A stretch of DNA of 54,670 nt from a candidate division KSB1 bacterium (lineage in GTDB: Bacteria; Zhuqueibacterota; Zhuqueibacteria; JANLFK01; Oleimicrobiaceae): positions 86,021 to 140,690 of the forward strand of contig JANLFK010000011.1 in the NCBI GenBank assembly GCA_024655945.1. The letters run 5' to 3'. The notes under the pieces are model-generated. The model made no database searches and had not been told where the DNA came from. It saw nothing but the letters and a program-made list of their open reading frames with translations. Positions 17,074 to 27,200 of this stretch are shown here, one piece after another; the stretch's first letter is position 1, and every line of letters begins with the position of its first letter. The position numbers and the translations under genes are program-made.

Positions 17074-18909
17074 ATGCCGACAGTCCAGACCGGCGTGTTG
17101 TCACATCGGCCCCAGACGATGATGTTCGTTCGGCGCTGGGTTGTTGCTGCGCTCATGATGCTGTTCTGCCTGTCCCCTCTTCAGGCGGCCGGCAAGAGGT
17201 ACGACATCCTGGGCGTATGGGTGAACGCCTACCTGCACGAGGACGGAAGCATGGATGTGGTCGAGCAGCGGCAGTATCGGTTTGTGGGCAACTTCACCTG
17301 GGCGAGCTACGAGTTGCCGCTGGCCGGCACCGGGGGCGTCCGCGATGTGCGGCTGAGCGAAGGAGAAATGGAGTATTGCTTGGATGACTCGCAGGAACCT
17401 GGCACCTACACCATCGAACAGACCGCCGAGCTCTTGCGCGTGCGCTGGTATTATCGCGCGCGCAACCAGGTGCGCACCTTCACGCTGCGGTTCCGCCTGT
17501 TGGACGTCGTACGCCGTCACCCGGACGTTGCCGTCCTCTACTACCAGTTCGTGGGGAGTGGTTGGGACAAGCCAAGTGGCTCGGTGACCGTGCGCATTGT
17601 GCCGCCGCAACCACTTGCGACAGGGCAAGTGCGCGCTTGGGCGCATGGTCCCCTCTGGGGGAATGTTCTCATTCGCGACGACGGGACCATTTTGGCCGAC
17701 GTGGCACAGCTTCCCAAACGGCGTTTCTGGGAGGTAAGGGCCCTATATCCTGCACAAGTCTTTGCGGGCGCCCCGGTGCAGCCAGACTCCGTCCAGGCGG
17801 TTATTCTGCAGGAGGAGGCTGCGTGGGCCGAGCGCGCCAACCTCGAGCGGCAGCAGGCTCTGGCAGGTGAGGCCAGCAAGAAGGCGCGAAAGGAGCACGG
17901 CAGGTGGTTTGTCGCACTGCTCAGCGTCGGTGGGCTGCTGAGCTGGTGGAACATCTACCGCGTCTACGGTCGCCGCCATCCGGTGCCAGGGCAGCCAGCC
18001 TTGTCCGGCGTCCCCCCGACGGATACGCCACCCGCCTTGGTCAGCTACCTGGTCTTTGACCGCACCGTGAGCGCCAATGCCATGGTGGCCACGCTCCTGG
18101 ACTTGGCGCGGCGCGGGCTCATCAAGATCGTCGAAGAACAGCCCGCAGGCGACAGGCGCGGCCGAATCCCAAAGCCCGAATATGTGCTTGAATTGGACAG
18201 GGAGCGCGCACGCCGCGATGCAGACGAGGGTCGCCTGCTGCTCTATGAACGGACGCTGCTGGCCTACCTTTTCGGACCTCTTTCGGACGGAGAAACCCGC
18301 CTCAGTCTTGCGGAGCTGAAGAGACACCGAAGTGCGACGGCTTCGTTCTTTTCCCAGTGGAGCAAAGAGGTGGCCACGGAGGCCAGGGCGCGCAACTTCT
18401 ACGACCAGGAGAGCTTACGCGCCATGAAACGTTCGTTGCTCCTTTCCGGCCTGCTGCTTCTGTTGACGGTGGCAGCCGGTTTCTTGGTGGAGGAGTGGGC
18501 TTTGCTGTTGGCTGGTGTCACGCTCGGTGTGTTTGCCCTCTCCTTTCTCGTGCCGCGCCGCACTCCTGAGGCGGAGGTCGAAGCCCGGCAGTGGAAGGCC
18601 TTGTCCAGATACTTGGCCAAATTCGGGGCAAAAGATGCGCAATTCACGGAGTACCCATCTGAGGTTGACAAGCTGCTGGTGTATGGCACCGCCCTGGGTG
18701 TTCGTTCCAAAGCGATGGAGGCGTTCTTGGGGCAGATGCCTGAGGAACAACTGGCCACCTTTTCCTGGTATGTGGGGGGCATTGCCTCGCGGCCAGGAGG
18801 AGGAATTGCCGAGGCGCTGAGCTCGATGGTTTCGACGGTGACCAGCAGCGTGAGCTCGGCCACCGGCGCTGGCGGTGGCGCTGGTGGTTCTGGCGGCGGA
18901 GCTGGCTAA
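17074..18909 (+). CDS. DUF2207 (YciQ-like) domain membrane protein
   Basis: 611-residue membrane protein. An N-terminal signal or anchor (RRWVVAALMMLFCLSPLQA) is followed by an extracytoplasmic DUF2207 domain (about 40-260; YDILGVWVNAYLHEDGSMDVVEQ). One hydrophobic span follows around 285, then a cytoplasmic part containing TPPALVSYLVF and LLDLARRGLIKIVE, a winged-helix-like segment found in this family. Two further spans lie near 455-485, and a low-complexity Gly/Ser/Ala tail (GGGAGGSGGGAG) closes the chain, as is usual for YciQ-like proteins. Function unknown. GGGAGG 5 nt before the ATG at 17074 supports this start. Confidence 0.85.
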   Translation: MPTVQTGVLSHRPQTMMFVRRWVVAALMMLFCLSPLQAAGKRYDILGVWVNAYLHEDGSMDVVEQRQYRFVGNFTWASYELPLAGTGGVRDVRLSEGEMEYCLDDSQEPGTYTIEQTAELLRVRWYYRARNQVRTFTLRFRLLDVVRRHPDVAVLYYQFVGSGWDKPSGSVTVRIVPPQPLATGQVRAWAHGPLWGNVLIRDDGTILADVAQLPKRRFWEVRALYPAQVFAGAPVQPDSVQAVILQEEAAWAERANLERQQALAGEASKKARKEHGRWFVALLSVGGLLSWWNIYRVYGRRHPVPGQPALSGVPPTDTPPALVSYLVFDRTVSANAMVATLLDLARRGLIKIVEEQPAGDRRGRIPKPEYVLELDRERARRDADEGRLLLYERTLLAYLFGPLSDGETRLSLAELKRHRSATASFFSQWSKEVATEARARNFYDQESLRAMKRSLLLSGLLLLLTVAAGFLVEEWALLLAGVTLGVFALSFLVPRRTPEAEVEARQWKALSRYLAKFGAKDAQFTEYPSEVDKLLVYGTALGVRSKAMEAFLGQMPEEQLATFSWYVGGIASRPGGGIAEALSSMVSTVTSSVSSATGAGGGAGGSGGGAG

Positions 18910-19154
18910 ACCCAACGGGCGGACTTCAGCGTCCTGGGCACCCTGCGCTGGCGAGGGGGCCCTCCTGGCGGCAAGCCGTGTGGCTTCCGGGGCCACGGCG
19001 GCAGGCCCGTGGCGGGGGGCTCCTCCTCTGGCTGGGCACCGCCGAGCCGTTCCTGACACTCTATCACGCGAAGGCAAAAGCGGCGAAGGCCAGGCCCTGC
19101 CGTCAGGGGAACAACAAGCTCAATGCTGCACGTCGGCCCCGCAAAGGTCGCGCG
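18910..19154. other. Convergent intergenic region with hairpin
   Basis: Between the converging DUF2207 and small membrane-protein genes. A hairpin with arms GCCACGG (18992-18998) and CCGTGGC (19007-19013) could help termination, but lacks a T-tract. Nothing else recognisable. Confidence 0.3.
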
Positions 19155-19535
19155 CTACCAGCTCCTGATCAGGAAGAAAAGAGCCCACACGGCTGAGATG
19201 AGCAGAAACACGATCGGTTGTACCGCAGGGAGCACGCGGGCGCCGCAGAACTTGGCCGCGGCAAGCCCGGCGTTGAGCACGCTTAGGAGCAGCCACCACC
19301 AGGCAAAGCGGCGGCTGAGGTGAATGGAGGCGAGCATCGAAAGAGGGAGCCACGTCGAACGTCTCCAGCACCAAAGCGACCCCATCTGTCCCCTGAGACG
19401 GCGCGGCGTCAGGAAAACGCGGTGGTACTCCCACTCTTCCCAAAACCGCCACACGACGTGCTCACTGAGGTGATATGGGGTGAGCAGGACCCACTTTCGC
19501 GGCGTGCGCACCGCGCTTATGACCGGTGCACCCAT
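19155..19535 (-). CDS. Small hypothetical membrane protein
   Basis: 126 residues from the ATG at 19535. The N-terminal half is rich in Trp, Arg and His (LSEHVVWRFWEEWEYHRVF), and the C-terminal half has two strongly hydrophobic segments (WWWLLLSVLNAGLAAAKF and VFLLISAVWALFFLI), predicting two membrane spans. GGGGAGG lies about 11 nt upstream. I do not recognise a family. The hydrophobic pattern argues for a real gene; the isolated location and lack of a promoter keep confidence low. Confidence 0.45.
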   Translation of the reverse strand: MGAPVISAVRTPRKWVLLTPYHLSEHVVWRFWEEWEYHRVFLTPRRLRGQMGSLWCWRRSTWLPLSMLASIHLSRRFAWWWLLLSVLNAGLAAAKFCGARVLPAVQPIVFLLISAVWALFFLIRSW

Positions 19536-19818
19536 AGAACGGCTGGCCTCCCCACTTTGGCCCTCCGGCAAACGCCGCTCAGCGCCCCACCTCAAGCCCC
19601 AATCGCAGCCGCCTCCGGTGCCACCAAGTGTGGTGGGAACCGTAGCGCCTCGGCGGCAGGGCAAAATGAAAAGCGCTCGCTTACACGAGTTGAAACGCGC
19701 AGCAGTTTTCAGTCAAGAGGCTGTGCCCCCAGGGGTGGATGCAAGATGGCGCGGCTCCCGCCCCCTGACGCCGGTAAGATAACATGCAAAGCGCAATTTT
19801 TTTTGCGTCACAAAGAGC
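19536..19818. other. Non-coding spacer upstream of the DHH gene
   Basis: No gene visible. It holds a small inverted repeat (CCACCAAGTGTGGTGG, near 19620) and a T-rich palindrome near 19793-19808, where GCAA and TTGC flank a T run; the latter could act as a weak terminator for either strand. The DHH promoter starts directly after. Confidence 0.35.
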
Positions 19819-19847
19819 TTGACCCTTGTGCGCAGATTTCCTAAATT
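19819..19847 (+). promoter_or_regulatory. Promoter for DHH phosphoesterase operon
   Basis: TTGACC (19819-19824), 17 bp, TAAATT (19842-19847), with GATTTCC directly before the -10. The first good ATG is at 19951, so the leader is about 95 nt. Confidence 0.6.
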
Positions 19848-19950
19848 TTCGCTGCCCTCCTGCGCAAGCCGTGGCCACAGGCCTGAGACCTGGCCGAGCG
19901 CCCGCGGCAGGAGCGCCCAGAAGCCACCACGTAGCTGGGAAGCCAAGTGG

Positions 19951-20931
19951 ATGTACCAGAAGATAATCACGCACGAGGACTTTGACGGGTTGGCCTGTGC
20001 CGTCCTCTGTTCACACGCCTTGCATGTGAACCACATCGAATTCACCGGGCCGCGGACGGTGAGCGAGGCGCGCATCACCATTACCAAAGCGGATGTTGTC
20101 TGTGACCTGCCCTACCCGTTGGAGTGCGGGCTGTGGTTCGATCACCACGAGGCCAACCTCGAGGAGTTGCACTTACGCGGGATTGACCCTGAGCAGGTGA
20201 GCGGCCGGTTTGCCCCGCGTGACTCATGTGCGCGTGTGCTCTACGAGTACTTCACCGAGCAAGGGATTGCTCTGCCCGCGCACTTTGCCGAGCTGGTGGC
20301 CGAGGCGGACGTGATCGATGCCTTCCGCTTTGGGTCGGTGGAGGAATGGCGCAAAGAGACGCCAGGCAAGGTGGTGGATGGCACGATCAAGCTCCTCCAG
20401 CAGCAGCCCGACGGTGGCAAGTGGCCGTACTTACGCTCCTTGGTGCAGCGGTTAAAGGAGGAACCCCTGGGGAGCGTGGCTGCGCAACCGGATGTGCAAG
20501 AGCGCTTTGCGCGCTACCGGCGGCTCGAACAGGAGATGCTGGAGCTCGTCCGCGCCGATGCACGCTTCTTGCCAGAAGACCCGGAGCAGGAGCTGGTGGT
20601 CTTGGACCTCACCCGCCACAATCGCAGGCCCCAGGTGATACGACAGCTCGCCTATCTGCTCTTTCCGCAGGCGAAAGGGGTCATCGAGGTGCGCAACCTG
20701 TTCCGCGATGGCACCAAGACTACTGATCTCAGCATCTCCTTTTCTCTCGGCGTCACCATGGCTGCAGAGCAACACAGCAAGGACGTGGGCGAGATCATGC
20801 GCCAGCTGAACATCGGGAGCGGGCACAAGGGAGCAGCCGCCGGCACCATTTTCTGTTCCTCCAAGGAGGAAATGATGAAGGTCAAGGAGCAGACACTTCG
20901 CCAAATGGTCACGCTATTCCGGCAGCAGTAG
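19951..20931 (+). CDS. DHH family phosphoesterase
   Basis: 326-residue DHH/DHHA1 phosphoesterase. The first metal motif appears as THEDFDGLACA, the second as CDLPYP, and the family signature as WFDHHEANLE. The C-terminal DHHA1-type substrate motif is GSGHKGAAAGT. Relatives include nanoRNases, cyclic-di-AMP phosphodiesterases and exopolyphosphatases; no extra domain indicates which. I placed the start at the ATG opening MYQKIITHEDFDG: the upstream 44 codons overlap the promoter and look non-coding. It is the first gene of a unit with the aconitase-type enzyme 17 nt downstream. Confidence 0.85.
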   Translation: MYQKIITHEDFDGLACAVLCSHALHVNHIEFTGPRTVSEARITITKADVVCDLPYPLECGLWFDHHEANLEELHLRGIDPEQVSGRFAPRDSCARVLYEYFTEQGIALPAHFAELVAEADVIDAFRFGSVEEWRKETPGKVVDGTIKLLQQQPDGGKWPYLRSLVQRLKEEPLGSVAAQPDVQERFARYRRLEQEMLELVRADARFLPEDPEQELVVLDLTRHNRRPQVIRQLAYLLFPQAKGVIEVRNLFRDGTKTTDLSISFSLGVTMAAEQHSKDVGEIMRQLNIGSGHKGAAAGTIFCSSKEEMMKVKEQTLRQMVTLFRQQ

Positions 20932-20948
20932 CAGCGGCAAGGAGTGCT

Positions 20949-22862
20949 ATGGGACAGACGATCATCGAGAAAATCATCTCCGCTCATGCGGACCGCCAGG
21001 CGCGGGCCGGCGAGATTGTGTGGATGGACATCGACCTGCGCAGCGCGCGCGACTTTGGCGGGGCCAATGTGGTCAAGAACCTGCGCGAGCACTACCAGGG
21101 CAACTACGTGGCCGACCCGTCGCGCACCGTGTTTACCTTCGATTGCAACGTGCCGGCCAACACCGCCGGCTATGCGGACAACCAACAAATCTGCCGCCTG
21201 TTTGCCCGCGAGCAGGGTATTCGCGTCTACGACGTCAACCAGGGGATTGGCTCGCACGTGGTTATCGAGCAGGGATTGGTGGTGCCCGGCGAAGTGATGG
21301 TCGGGACCGATAGCCATCTGAACATCCTCGGGGCCATCGGTGCATTCGGCCAGGGAATGGGCGACCAGGACATTGCTTTCGCCTTCAAGACGGGGCGAAC
21401 CTGGTTCGAAGTGCCGGCGACTATTCGTGTCAACCTTTACGGTACCTTCCACTATCCCACCACGGCAAAGGATCTGACGCTGTACATCGTGGGCAAGTTA
21501 GGGACAAAAGGGGCACTGGGGAAGGCGGTGGAACTCTACGGCCCGGCCATCGACCAACTCTCTCTTGCCGGCCGCATCACCTTGGCGAGCATGGCCACCG
21601 AGATGGGTGCCATCGCTGCGTTCATGGTGCCCAATGAGGAGGTCCTGTCCTACTGCCGGGCGCGCTCTGGGCGAGCGGTAAGTCCGGTGACTGCCGATTC
21701 CGATGCGGAGTACGTTCGGGTCATCGACATCGACGTGAGCCATTTGCGCCCGCAGGTGGCCAGGCCGAACAGTCCTGCCGATGTCGTGCCGGCCAGCGAG
21801 CTGGGCGGCGTGCGCATCGATTCGGTCTTTATCGGCTCCTGCACGAACGGACGGTACGAGGACTATGCGGTGGTGGCCAGCATTCTGCGTGGCCGGGGCG
21901 TCGCAGAGGGCGTGATGCTCAAGATCGTCCCGGCCACGGCGGAAGTGTACGACCGGCTGTTGGACGATGGACTCATCAAAATCTTCCGCGAAGCAGGGGC
22001 GGTGGTCAGCCACCCGGGCTGTGGCGGATGTGCCTCTGGCCAGATTGGCATGGTGGGAGAGCATGAGGTGCAGATCAGCACCTCCAACAGGAACTTTCGC
22101 GGCAAACAGGGCAAAGGCGACACCTACCTGGCCAGCCCGGCCACTGCAGCGGCCAGTGCCCTGCGGGGATTCATTACCTGCCCGACGACTGTGGCCCATA
22201 CGCTCATCGATTTTGTGCCCGATGGCCAGTGTTTGGTGCGGAGAAGTGAGGCGACGCCTTCCGCTGCGGTGCGCCCCTCTCGCCCGGCGCAGGCAGAGGT
22301 CTTCTCGCCGACTCCTTCGACACCTGCCGGTGGAGCCGAGCTCATCGTGGGCAGGGTGTTCAAGATCGTGGACGAGCGTGGGGACCTGATCGACGACATT
22401 GACACCGACATGATTTTTCACAACCGCTATTTGCACATCAGGGACGTGGCCCAGATGGGGCAGTACACATTCGACAACCTGCGCGGGTACGAAGATTTTG
22501 GCCGCAGGGCCACGCCCCAGGATATCGTCGTGGTGGGCAAGAACTTTGGCTGTGGCTCCTCCCGGCAACAGGGGGTGGATTGTTTCCGCACCTTAGGGAT
22601 TAAGCTCATCATCAGTGAATCCACCGGCGCCATCTACAAGCGTAACGCCATCAATTCTGGCTTGGGGCTGTTGGAGTGCCCGGGCCTCGGCGACGCCCCC
22701 CTTAACCATGGCGACGAGATCGAGGTGGACGTGGCGAGCGGTCGCATCGTGAACCGCACCAACGGTGCCACGATCAATGCAGTGCCGTTCTCGTCGGTGC
22801 AGCTGGAAATCTACCGCGCCGGTAACCTCTTTGCTTACGGAACGCAGCTGATGGGGGAGTGA
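20949..22862 (+). CDS. Fused aconitase/3-isopropylmalate dehydratase-type hydro-lyase
   Basis: 637-residue [4Fe-4S] hydro-lyase carrying large and small subunits in one chain. Residues about 1-430 are LeuC-like: FTFDCNVPANTAGYADNQ, GSHVVIEQGLVVPGEVMVGTDSH (in part), cluster cysteines in GSCTNGRYEDY and in HPGCGGC. A Pro/Ser/Ala linker (about 430-460) leads to the LeuD-like swivel domain with IDTDMIFHNRYL and KNFGCGSSRQQGVDCF. Candidates are isopropylmalate isomerase, homoaconitase, aconitase or a methylmalate-type enzyme; specificity cannot be settled here, though the HACN-like large subunit and small size exclude classical AcnA. AAGGAG precedes the ATG. The aminotransferase follows 54 nt later. 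Confidence 0.85.
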   Translation: MGQTIIEKIISAHADRQARAGEIVWMDIDLRSARDFGGANVVKNLREHYQGNYVADPSRTVFTFDCNVPANTAGYADNQQICRLFAREQGIRVYDVNQGIGSHVVIEQGLVVPGEVMVGTDSHLNILGAIGAFGQGMGDQDIAFAFKTGRTWFEVPATIRVNLYGTFHYPTTAKDLTLYIVGKLGTKGALGKAVELYGPAIDQLSLAGRITLASMATEMGAIAAFMVPNEEVLSYCRARSGRAVSPVTADSDAEYVRVIDIDVSHLRPQVARPNSPADVVPASELGGVRIDSVFIGSCTNGRYEDYAVVASILRGRGVAEGVMLKIVPATAEVYDRLLDDGLIKIFREAGAVVSHPGCGGCASGQIGMVGEHEVQISTSNRNFRGKQGKGDTYLASPATAAASALRGFITCPTTVAHTLIDFVPDGQCLVRRSEATPSAAVRPSRPAQAEVFSPTPSTPAGGAELIVGRVFKIVDERGDLIDDIDTDMIFHNRYLHIRDVAQMGQYTFDNLRGYEDFGRRATPQDIVVVGKNFGCGSSRQQGVDCFRTLGIKLIISESTGAIYKRNAINSGLGLLECPGLGDAPLNHGDEIEVDVASGRIVNRTNGATINAVPFSSVQLEIYRAGNLFAYGTQLMGE

Positions 22863-22916
22863 TGCCGAGCGTGGCTTAGGGCTTGATGCAGCATGGAGAA
22901 CATCCAGGAGGTAGGA

Positions 22917-24146
22917 ATGGCAGGAGACGGAGTGATTGTGCCGGCCCGCCGCACGGAGAAGATTACCTATGCGGTGCGGGACATCGTGATCTTGGCCGAG
23001 CAGGCGGCCAAACAGGGCAAAGAGATGCTGTACCTGAACATCGGCGACCCGAATGCCTTTGACTTCCAGACGCCACGGCACATTATCGAGGCGACCTACC
23101 GGGCCATGCTGCGCAACATGAACGGCTACTCCCCTTCATCCGGGGTGCAGGAGGCTCGCGACTCCATTGCGCGAGCGGCTCGGGCCAAAGGGATCGACAA
23201 CATCTTAGACGTCTTCATCACCACCGGCGCCAGCGAGGCCATCGACGTCTGCCTGACCGCCCTTGCCAATGAGGGGGAGAATGTGCTCCTCCCCTCGCCG
23301 GGTTACCCGCTCTACAGCGCCCTCCTGAATAAGCTGGGCGTGGAGGTCAATGAGTATTATCTTGACGAAGAAAGCGACTGGCAGCCGGACGTGCGCGACA
23401 TCGCTAAGAAGATCAACGGGAAGACCAGGGCGATCGTGCTCATCAACCCCAATAACCCCACCGGTGCTCTGTATCGCGAAGAGGTGCTGCAAAACATCAT
23501 CGAGCTTGCCTTGCGGCATCGTCTGGTGATCTTTGCCGACGAAATCTACGACAAGCTCATCTTTGACGGCCTGCGCCACGTGTCTATCGCCGCGCTCAAC
23601 GCAGAGGTGCCGGTGGTCACCTTGAACGGACTGTCGAAAGCCTACTTGGTGCCCGGGTTCCGGATCGGCTGGGGGATCGTCAGCGGCAGGGCCGAATGGC
23701 TCAAAGACTATGTGGAGGCAATCAACAAGCTGCTGCGCGCCAGGCTGTGCGCCAATCACCCAGAGCAATGGGCCATCCGCCCGGCCCTGGAAGGGGACCA
23801 GAGCCACCTGGAAGATGTGATGGCGCGCTTGACCAGGCGTCGGGACATTACCGTGCGCATGTTGAACGCGATACCGGGCATCTCGTGCGTCAAGCCACAA
23901 GGTGCCTTCTATGCATTCCCCCGCCTTGATGTGGACGGAACAGACGACGACTTTGTGCGTGCCCTCATTTTGGAAACGGGCGTGGTGGTAGTGCCGGGAA
24001 GTGGGTTCGGTCAGAAACCCGGCACGAAGCACTTTCGGGTGGTGTTTCTGCCCCCGGAAAAGGTGTTGGAGAGCGCCTATGAGCGCATAGGCGAGTTCTT
24101 CGCGCGCTATGCGCGGATGGGATGCCAGCTTAGCGCAGGTGGGTAG
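22917..24146 (+). CDS. Class I/II pyridoxal-phosphate aminotransferase
   Basis: 409-residue fold-type I aminotransferase resembling alanine/aspartate or AlaA-type enzymes. Motifs: LNIGDPNAFDF and NGYSPSSG near the N-terminus, INPNNPTGALY, FADEIYDKLIFD, the Schiff-base lysine in LNGLSKAYLVPGFRIGW, and the C-terminal arginine in FRVVFLP. The amino donor is not predictable. AGGAGG (22906-22911) lies 5 nt before the ATG at 22917, which decides against the upstream ATG at 22893. With the dehydratase upstream it could act on 2-oxo acids of a branched-chain, lysine or glutamate-type route. Confidence 0.9.
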   Translation: MAGDGVIVPARRTEKITYAVRDIVILAEQAAKQGKEMLYLNIGDPNAFDFQTPRHIIEATYRAMLRNMNGYSPSSGVQEARDSIARAARAKGIDNILDVFITTGASEAIDVCLTALANEGENVLLPSPGYPLYSALLNKLGVEVNEYYLDEESDWQPDVRDIAKKINGKTRAIVLINPNNPTGALYREEVLQNIIELALRHRLVIFADEIYDKLIFDGLRHVSIAALNAEVPVVTLNGLSKAYLVPGFRIGWGIVSGRAEWLKDYVEAINKLLRARLCANHPEQWAIRPALEGDQSHLEDVMARLTRRRDITVRMLNAIPGISCVKPQGAFYAFPRLDVDGTDDDFVRALILETGVVVVPGSGFGQKPGTKHFRVVFLPPEKVLESAYERIGEFFARYARMGCQLSAGG

Positions 24147-24161
24147 GGTGTCAGTTTCACG

Positions 24162-24190
24162 TTGACATTGAGGCGGAGTTTGTGTACATT
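24162..24190 (+). promoter_or_regulatory. Promoter for the histidine kinase gene
   Basis: TTGACA (24162-24167), 17 bp, TACATT (24185-24190). It sits in the 138-nt gap before the kinase ATG, giving it independent expression from the aminotransferase operon. Confidence 0.6.
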
Positions 24191-24284
24191 GTAGCGTGGT
24201 CAGGCAGCCCCGGGCGGGGCAGGCAGTGGAGGTGAAGAGGTGTTGAGGGTGTGAGGACTGGTCGTTGCCGCGGAGGTGTCTGAC

Positions 24285-27200
24285 ATGATATCGGCGCCTG
24301 CTGCCGAGGAGGTGCATGCCCGCCTGCAAGCGGTTCAGGATGAGCTGGCCCAGAAATACCACGTGGCCATCGCCATCCGTGACCGCCACGGTCACTCACT
24401 TACCACCCCGAGCAAATCTGTCGAACAGAAGGCCTCCCTTTCGGCCTCGGCCCTACAAGGTCTCTACCACTGCCTTTCTGCCAACTGGCTGCTGCGTGAC
24501 CGGGACGCGATGCAGGGCAAGCGCCTTGTGGCCACGCTCTTTTGCGGTGGCGTAGCCTTAGCGGCGCTGCCAATGGTCGTTGACTCGGATGTGGCTGCCG
24601 TGGTGCGGGTGGCGCAGACCTTTGGCGAGGTGCGGCGCCAACTGGAGCTGCTCAATGAGCAAGTCGTGAGCAGCGGGGGAGCCGTCTCTGGCGAGGATTT
24701 TCTTGACCCGGTAGACGTCTATCTGGGGGCCAACTTCCTCACGATGCTGGAAGCCATCGAGCAGGCGGTGGGAGAGGCGCTGGGTGTGCCGCCGGCCGCG
24801 CCTGCCCCAGAGGCCCCTGCGGCCCTGCCTTCGCTCCTGGTGACGGAACGGCTGTTAGCACTCATTCCGGCAGGCGCTTTCGTTGCCACAGTGGACTGGC
24901 AAATCAGCGCGGCGAACCAGGAACTGGCCAGGATGCTCGGCTACGCCGGGGGCCAGGCATTGGTGGGGCGCAACCTGCTCGGCGACCTCATAGACTTGGA
25001 GTGCCTGCCGCTGCTGGAGGAGCTGCAAGGCAAAAATGAAATCGTCGCGCGGCAGGTGACAGTGCGCACCGCTGATGGCGACCAACTGCCGACCGTGCTG
25101 AGCATGGCCGCTCTCGAGAGGGAAGCAGGTGCGCCTCCCACGTACCTGGGAGTGGTGCAGCGCGTGGAGACGGGGATGCAGCCACCCACTGCGCCAGCAT
25201 TGGCGACTGCGCAGCTGCAGGCCCTTGTGGAAGGGTGGCCAGGGCCGGCGCTCCTGGTGGACAGTTCGCAGCGGATCCTGCGGCACAGCCGGGCGGTGGA
25301 GCAAGAGCTGGGATACGCAGCCGGCGAGCTTGCGGGCGCCCACTTGCAGTCGGTCATCGCAGGGGCAGAGGGGCTCTTTGAGGTGGCAGAAACTTCCCCA
25401 TCGCCCGCGCCCAGGGTGCTTGACGTGCAGCTCCTCCACAAGTCGGGTGACCGCACAGGCGCGCGCTGTATGGCAATCCCTGCAGGTGGAGCGGTGGCCC
25501 TCTTGGCTTTGCCGGCGCCTTCTACGCCTGGAGTTCGACCGGATGCAGGTGACTTGCTCAGGTCTCTGGTGGCGGGCCTCCCGCTTGCTTGCTTGGTCTG
25601 TACAGCGGACGGGAAGATCTTTCATGCCAATGTCGCATCGGCCGCCCTCACTGGCTATGCAGAGGAGGAATTGCGCGGACGCTCCCTTGCCGAGCTCGTG
25701 GCGAGCGACGAGCAGGCGAACGCGGCCGGATGGCTGAGCGGCGCGGAGGCCGGCAAGCTGATCGGTGTCTCCCTAACTTTGCGCAGGAAAGACGGCGCCC
25801 TGGCAGCCGTGGGCGCACGCATGTTCACCGTCTACGGGGAAAACCACACCCGGCTCGTGGTGGTCGCGCTTCAAGAGGCGGGAAAAGTGAGCGGCGCCGA
25901 TGCCGACCAGTGCTATCGGCAGTTGGTCGAGACCTCGCGGGATCTCTATTGGGCTATTGAAATTCCCGACCCTGAGCATTTCGAGCTGGCAATTCCCCTG
26001 CAGCTCAGCCGTGGCTTTGCCGACATCCCTGACCTGGCTACGCTGAAGGCCGAAGGCGGCTTGGTGCGCGCCAAGATAACGCACACGCCGGAGAGCTGGG
26101 AGACATTCCGTCGTTCCTGCTTAGCGGTCTTCCGAACTGGGCGGGTGATGTCCGGCGTGCGCACCGTGCACGTCGACCGCGAACGTAAGGTGGTACAGAC
26201 CTTCTCGACCGAGATCCTTCCGCTCTATCGCGAGGGCAAACTGGTGGGGGTGCACGGCCTGGCGCGCGACACTACCGAGGAGTACCTCCTTCAGCAGGAA
26301 CTGCGGCGCTCTGAAGAGAAGTACCGGGCTTTGGTGGAACACGCAGCGGTGGGCGTATGCCTGGTGGACCGCCAGGGGAGGGTCATCCAGGTCAACAGCG
26401 CTGGCTTGGAGATTCTCGGCGCCTCCGCTGTTGAGGAGCTCAATCGGCGCGGAATCGCCTCCTTGCTGGACGAGCAGGCTCGCCAGGTGCTGGCCCGCGA
26501 GCTGGCCAAAGGGCCGTTGCGGGCGCGGGAGGTAACGGCCACTCGGCTTGACGGGCGCAAGGTCGAACTGGTAGTGCATGCCCGGGAGGTCACTACGCCG
26601 GACCACGGCCAATGCATCGAGGCCTGGTTTACCGACGTGACCCGCCGCCGCACTGCAGAGCGCCGCCTGCGCGAGTCGGAAGAGCGCTTCAGGTCGTTCG
26701 CAGAGAGCATCGCCGAGGGGGTGGTCATTGTCAACACCGCCGGCGGCATTGTGTACGCCAATCGTCGCGTGGCCGAGGTTTTCGGCTACACGCGCAAAGA
26801 ACTCGCCGGCATGGAGTTGTGGGAATTCTTTCATCCCACCGAGCGCGAGTCGCTGCGCGGCCTTTTTGCCCAGCTCATGCAGGGGCAGGCCAGCAGGGTG
26901 CAGACGGAGGGCGACGGCCTGACCAAGAGCGCGGCAATCCTTCGGCTGGAGGTGAGTCTCACGCCGCGGCGTAAGAGGGGAAAAGTGGTGGGCGCCTTCG
27001 TGGTACTGCGGGACGTTACCCAGCAGCGTTCCCTGGAGGAACAGCTCCAGCAGGCGCAGAAGATGGAAAGCGTCGGCATGTTGGCAGGCGGCATTGCCCA
27101 CGACTTCAACAACGTCCTCACCGAAATCCTGGGCTACGCCTCGTTGCTCGACGCTGAGGAGGAGCTCCCGGAGCACCTGCGCGGGATGGTGAGGCAGATC

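Noticed and set aside
19793-19808. T-rich palindrome as a strong intrinsic terminator
   Set aside because: The T run is in the loop rather than after the stem, so it does not have terminator geometry; kept only as a note.
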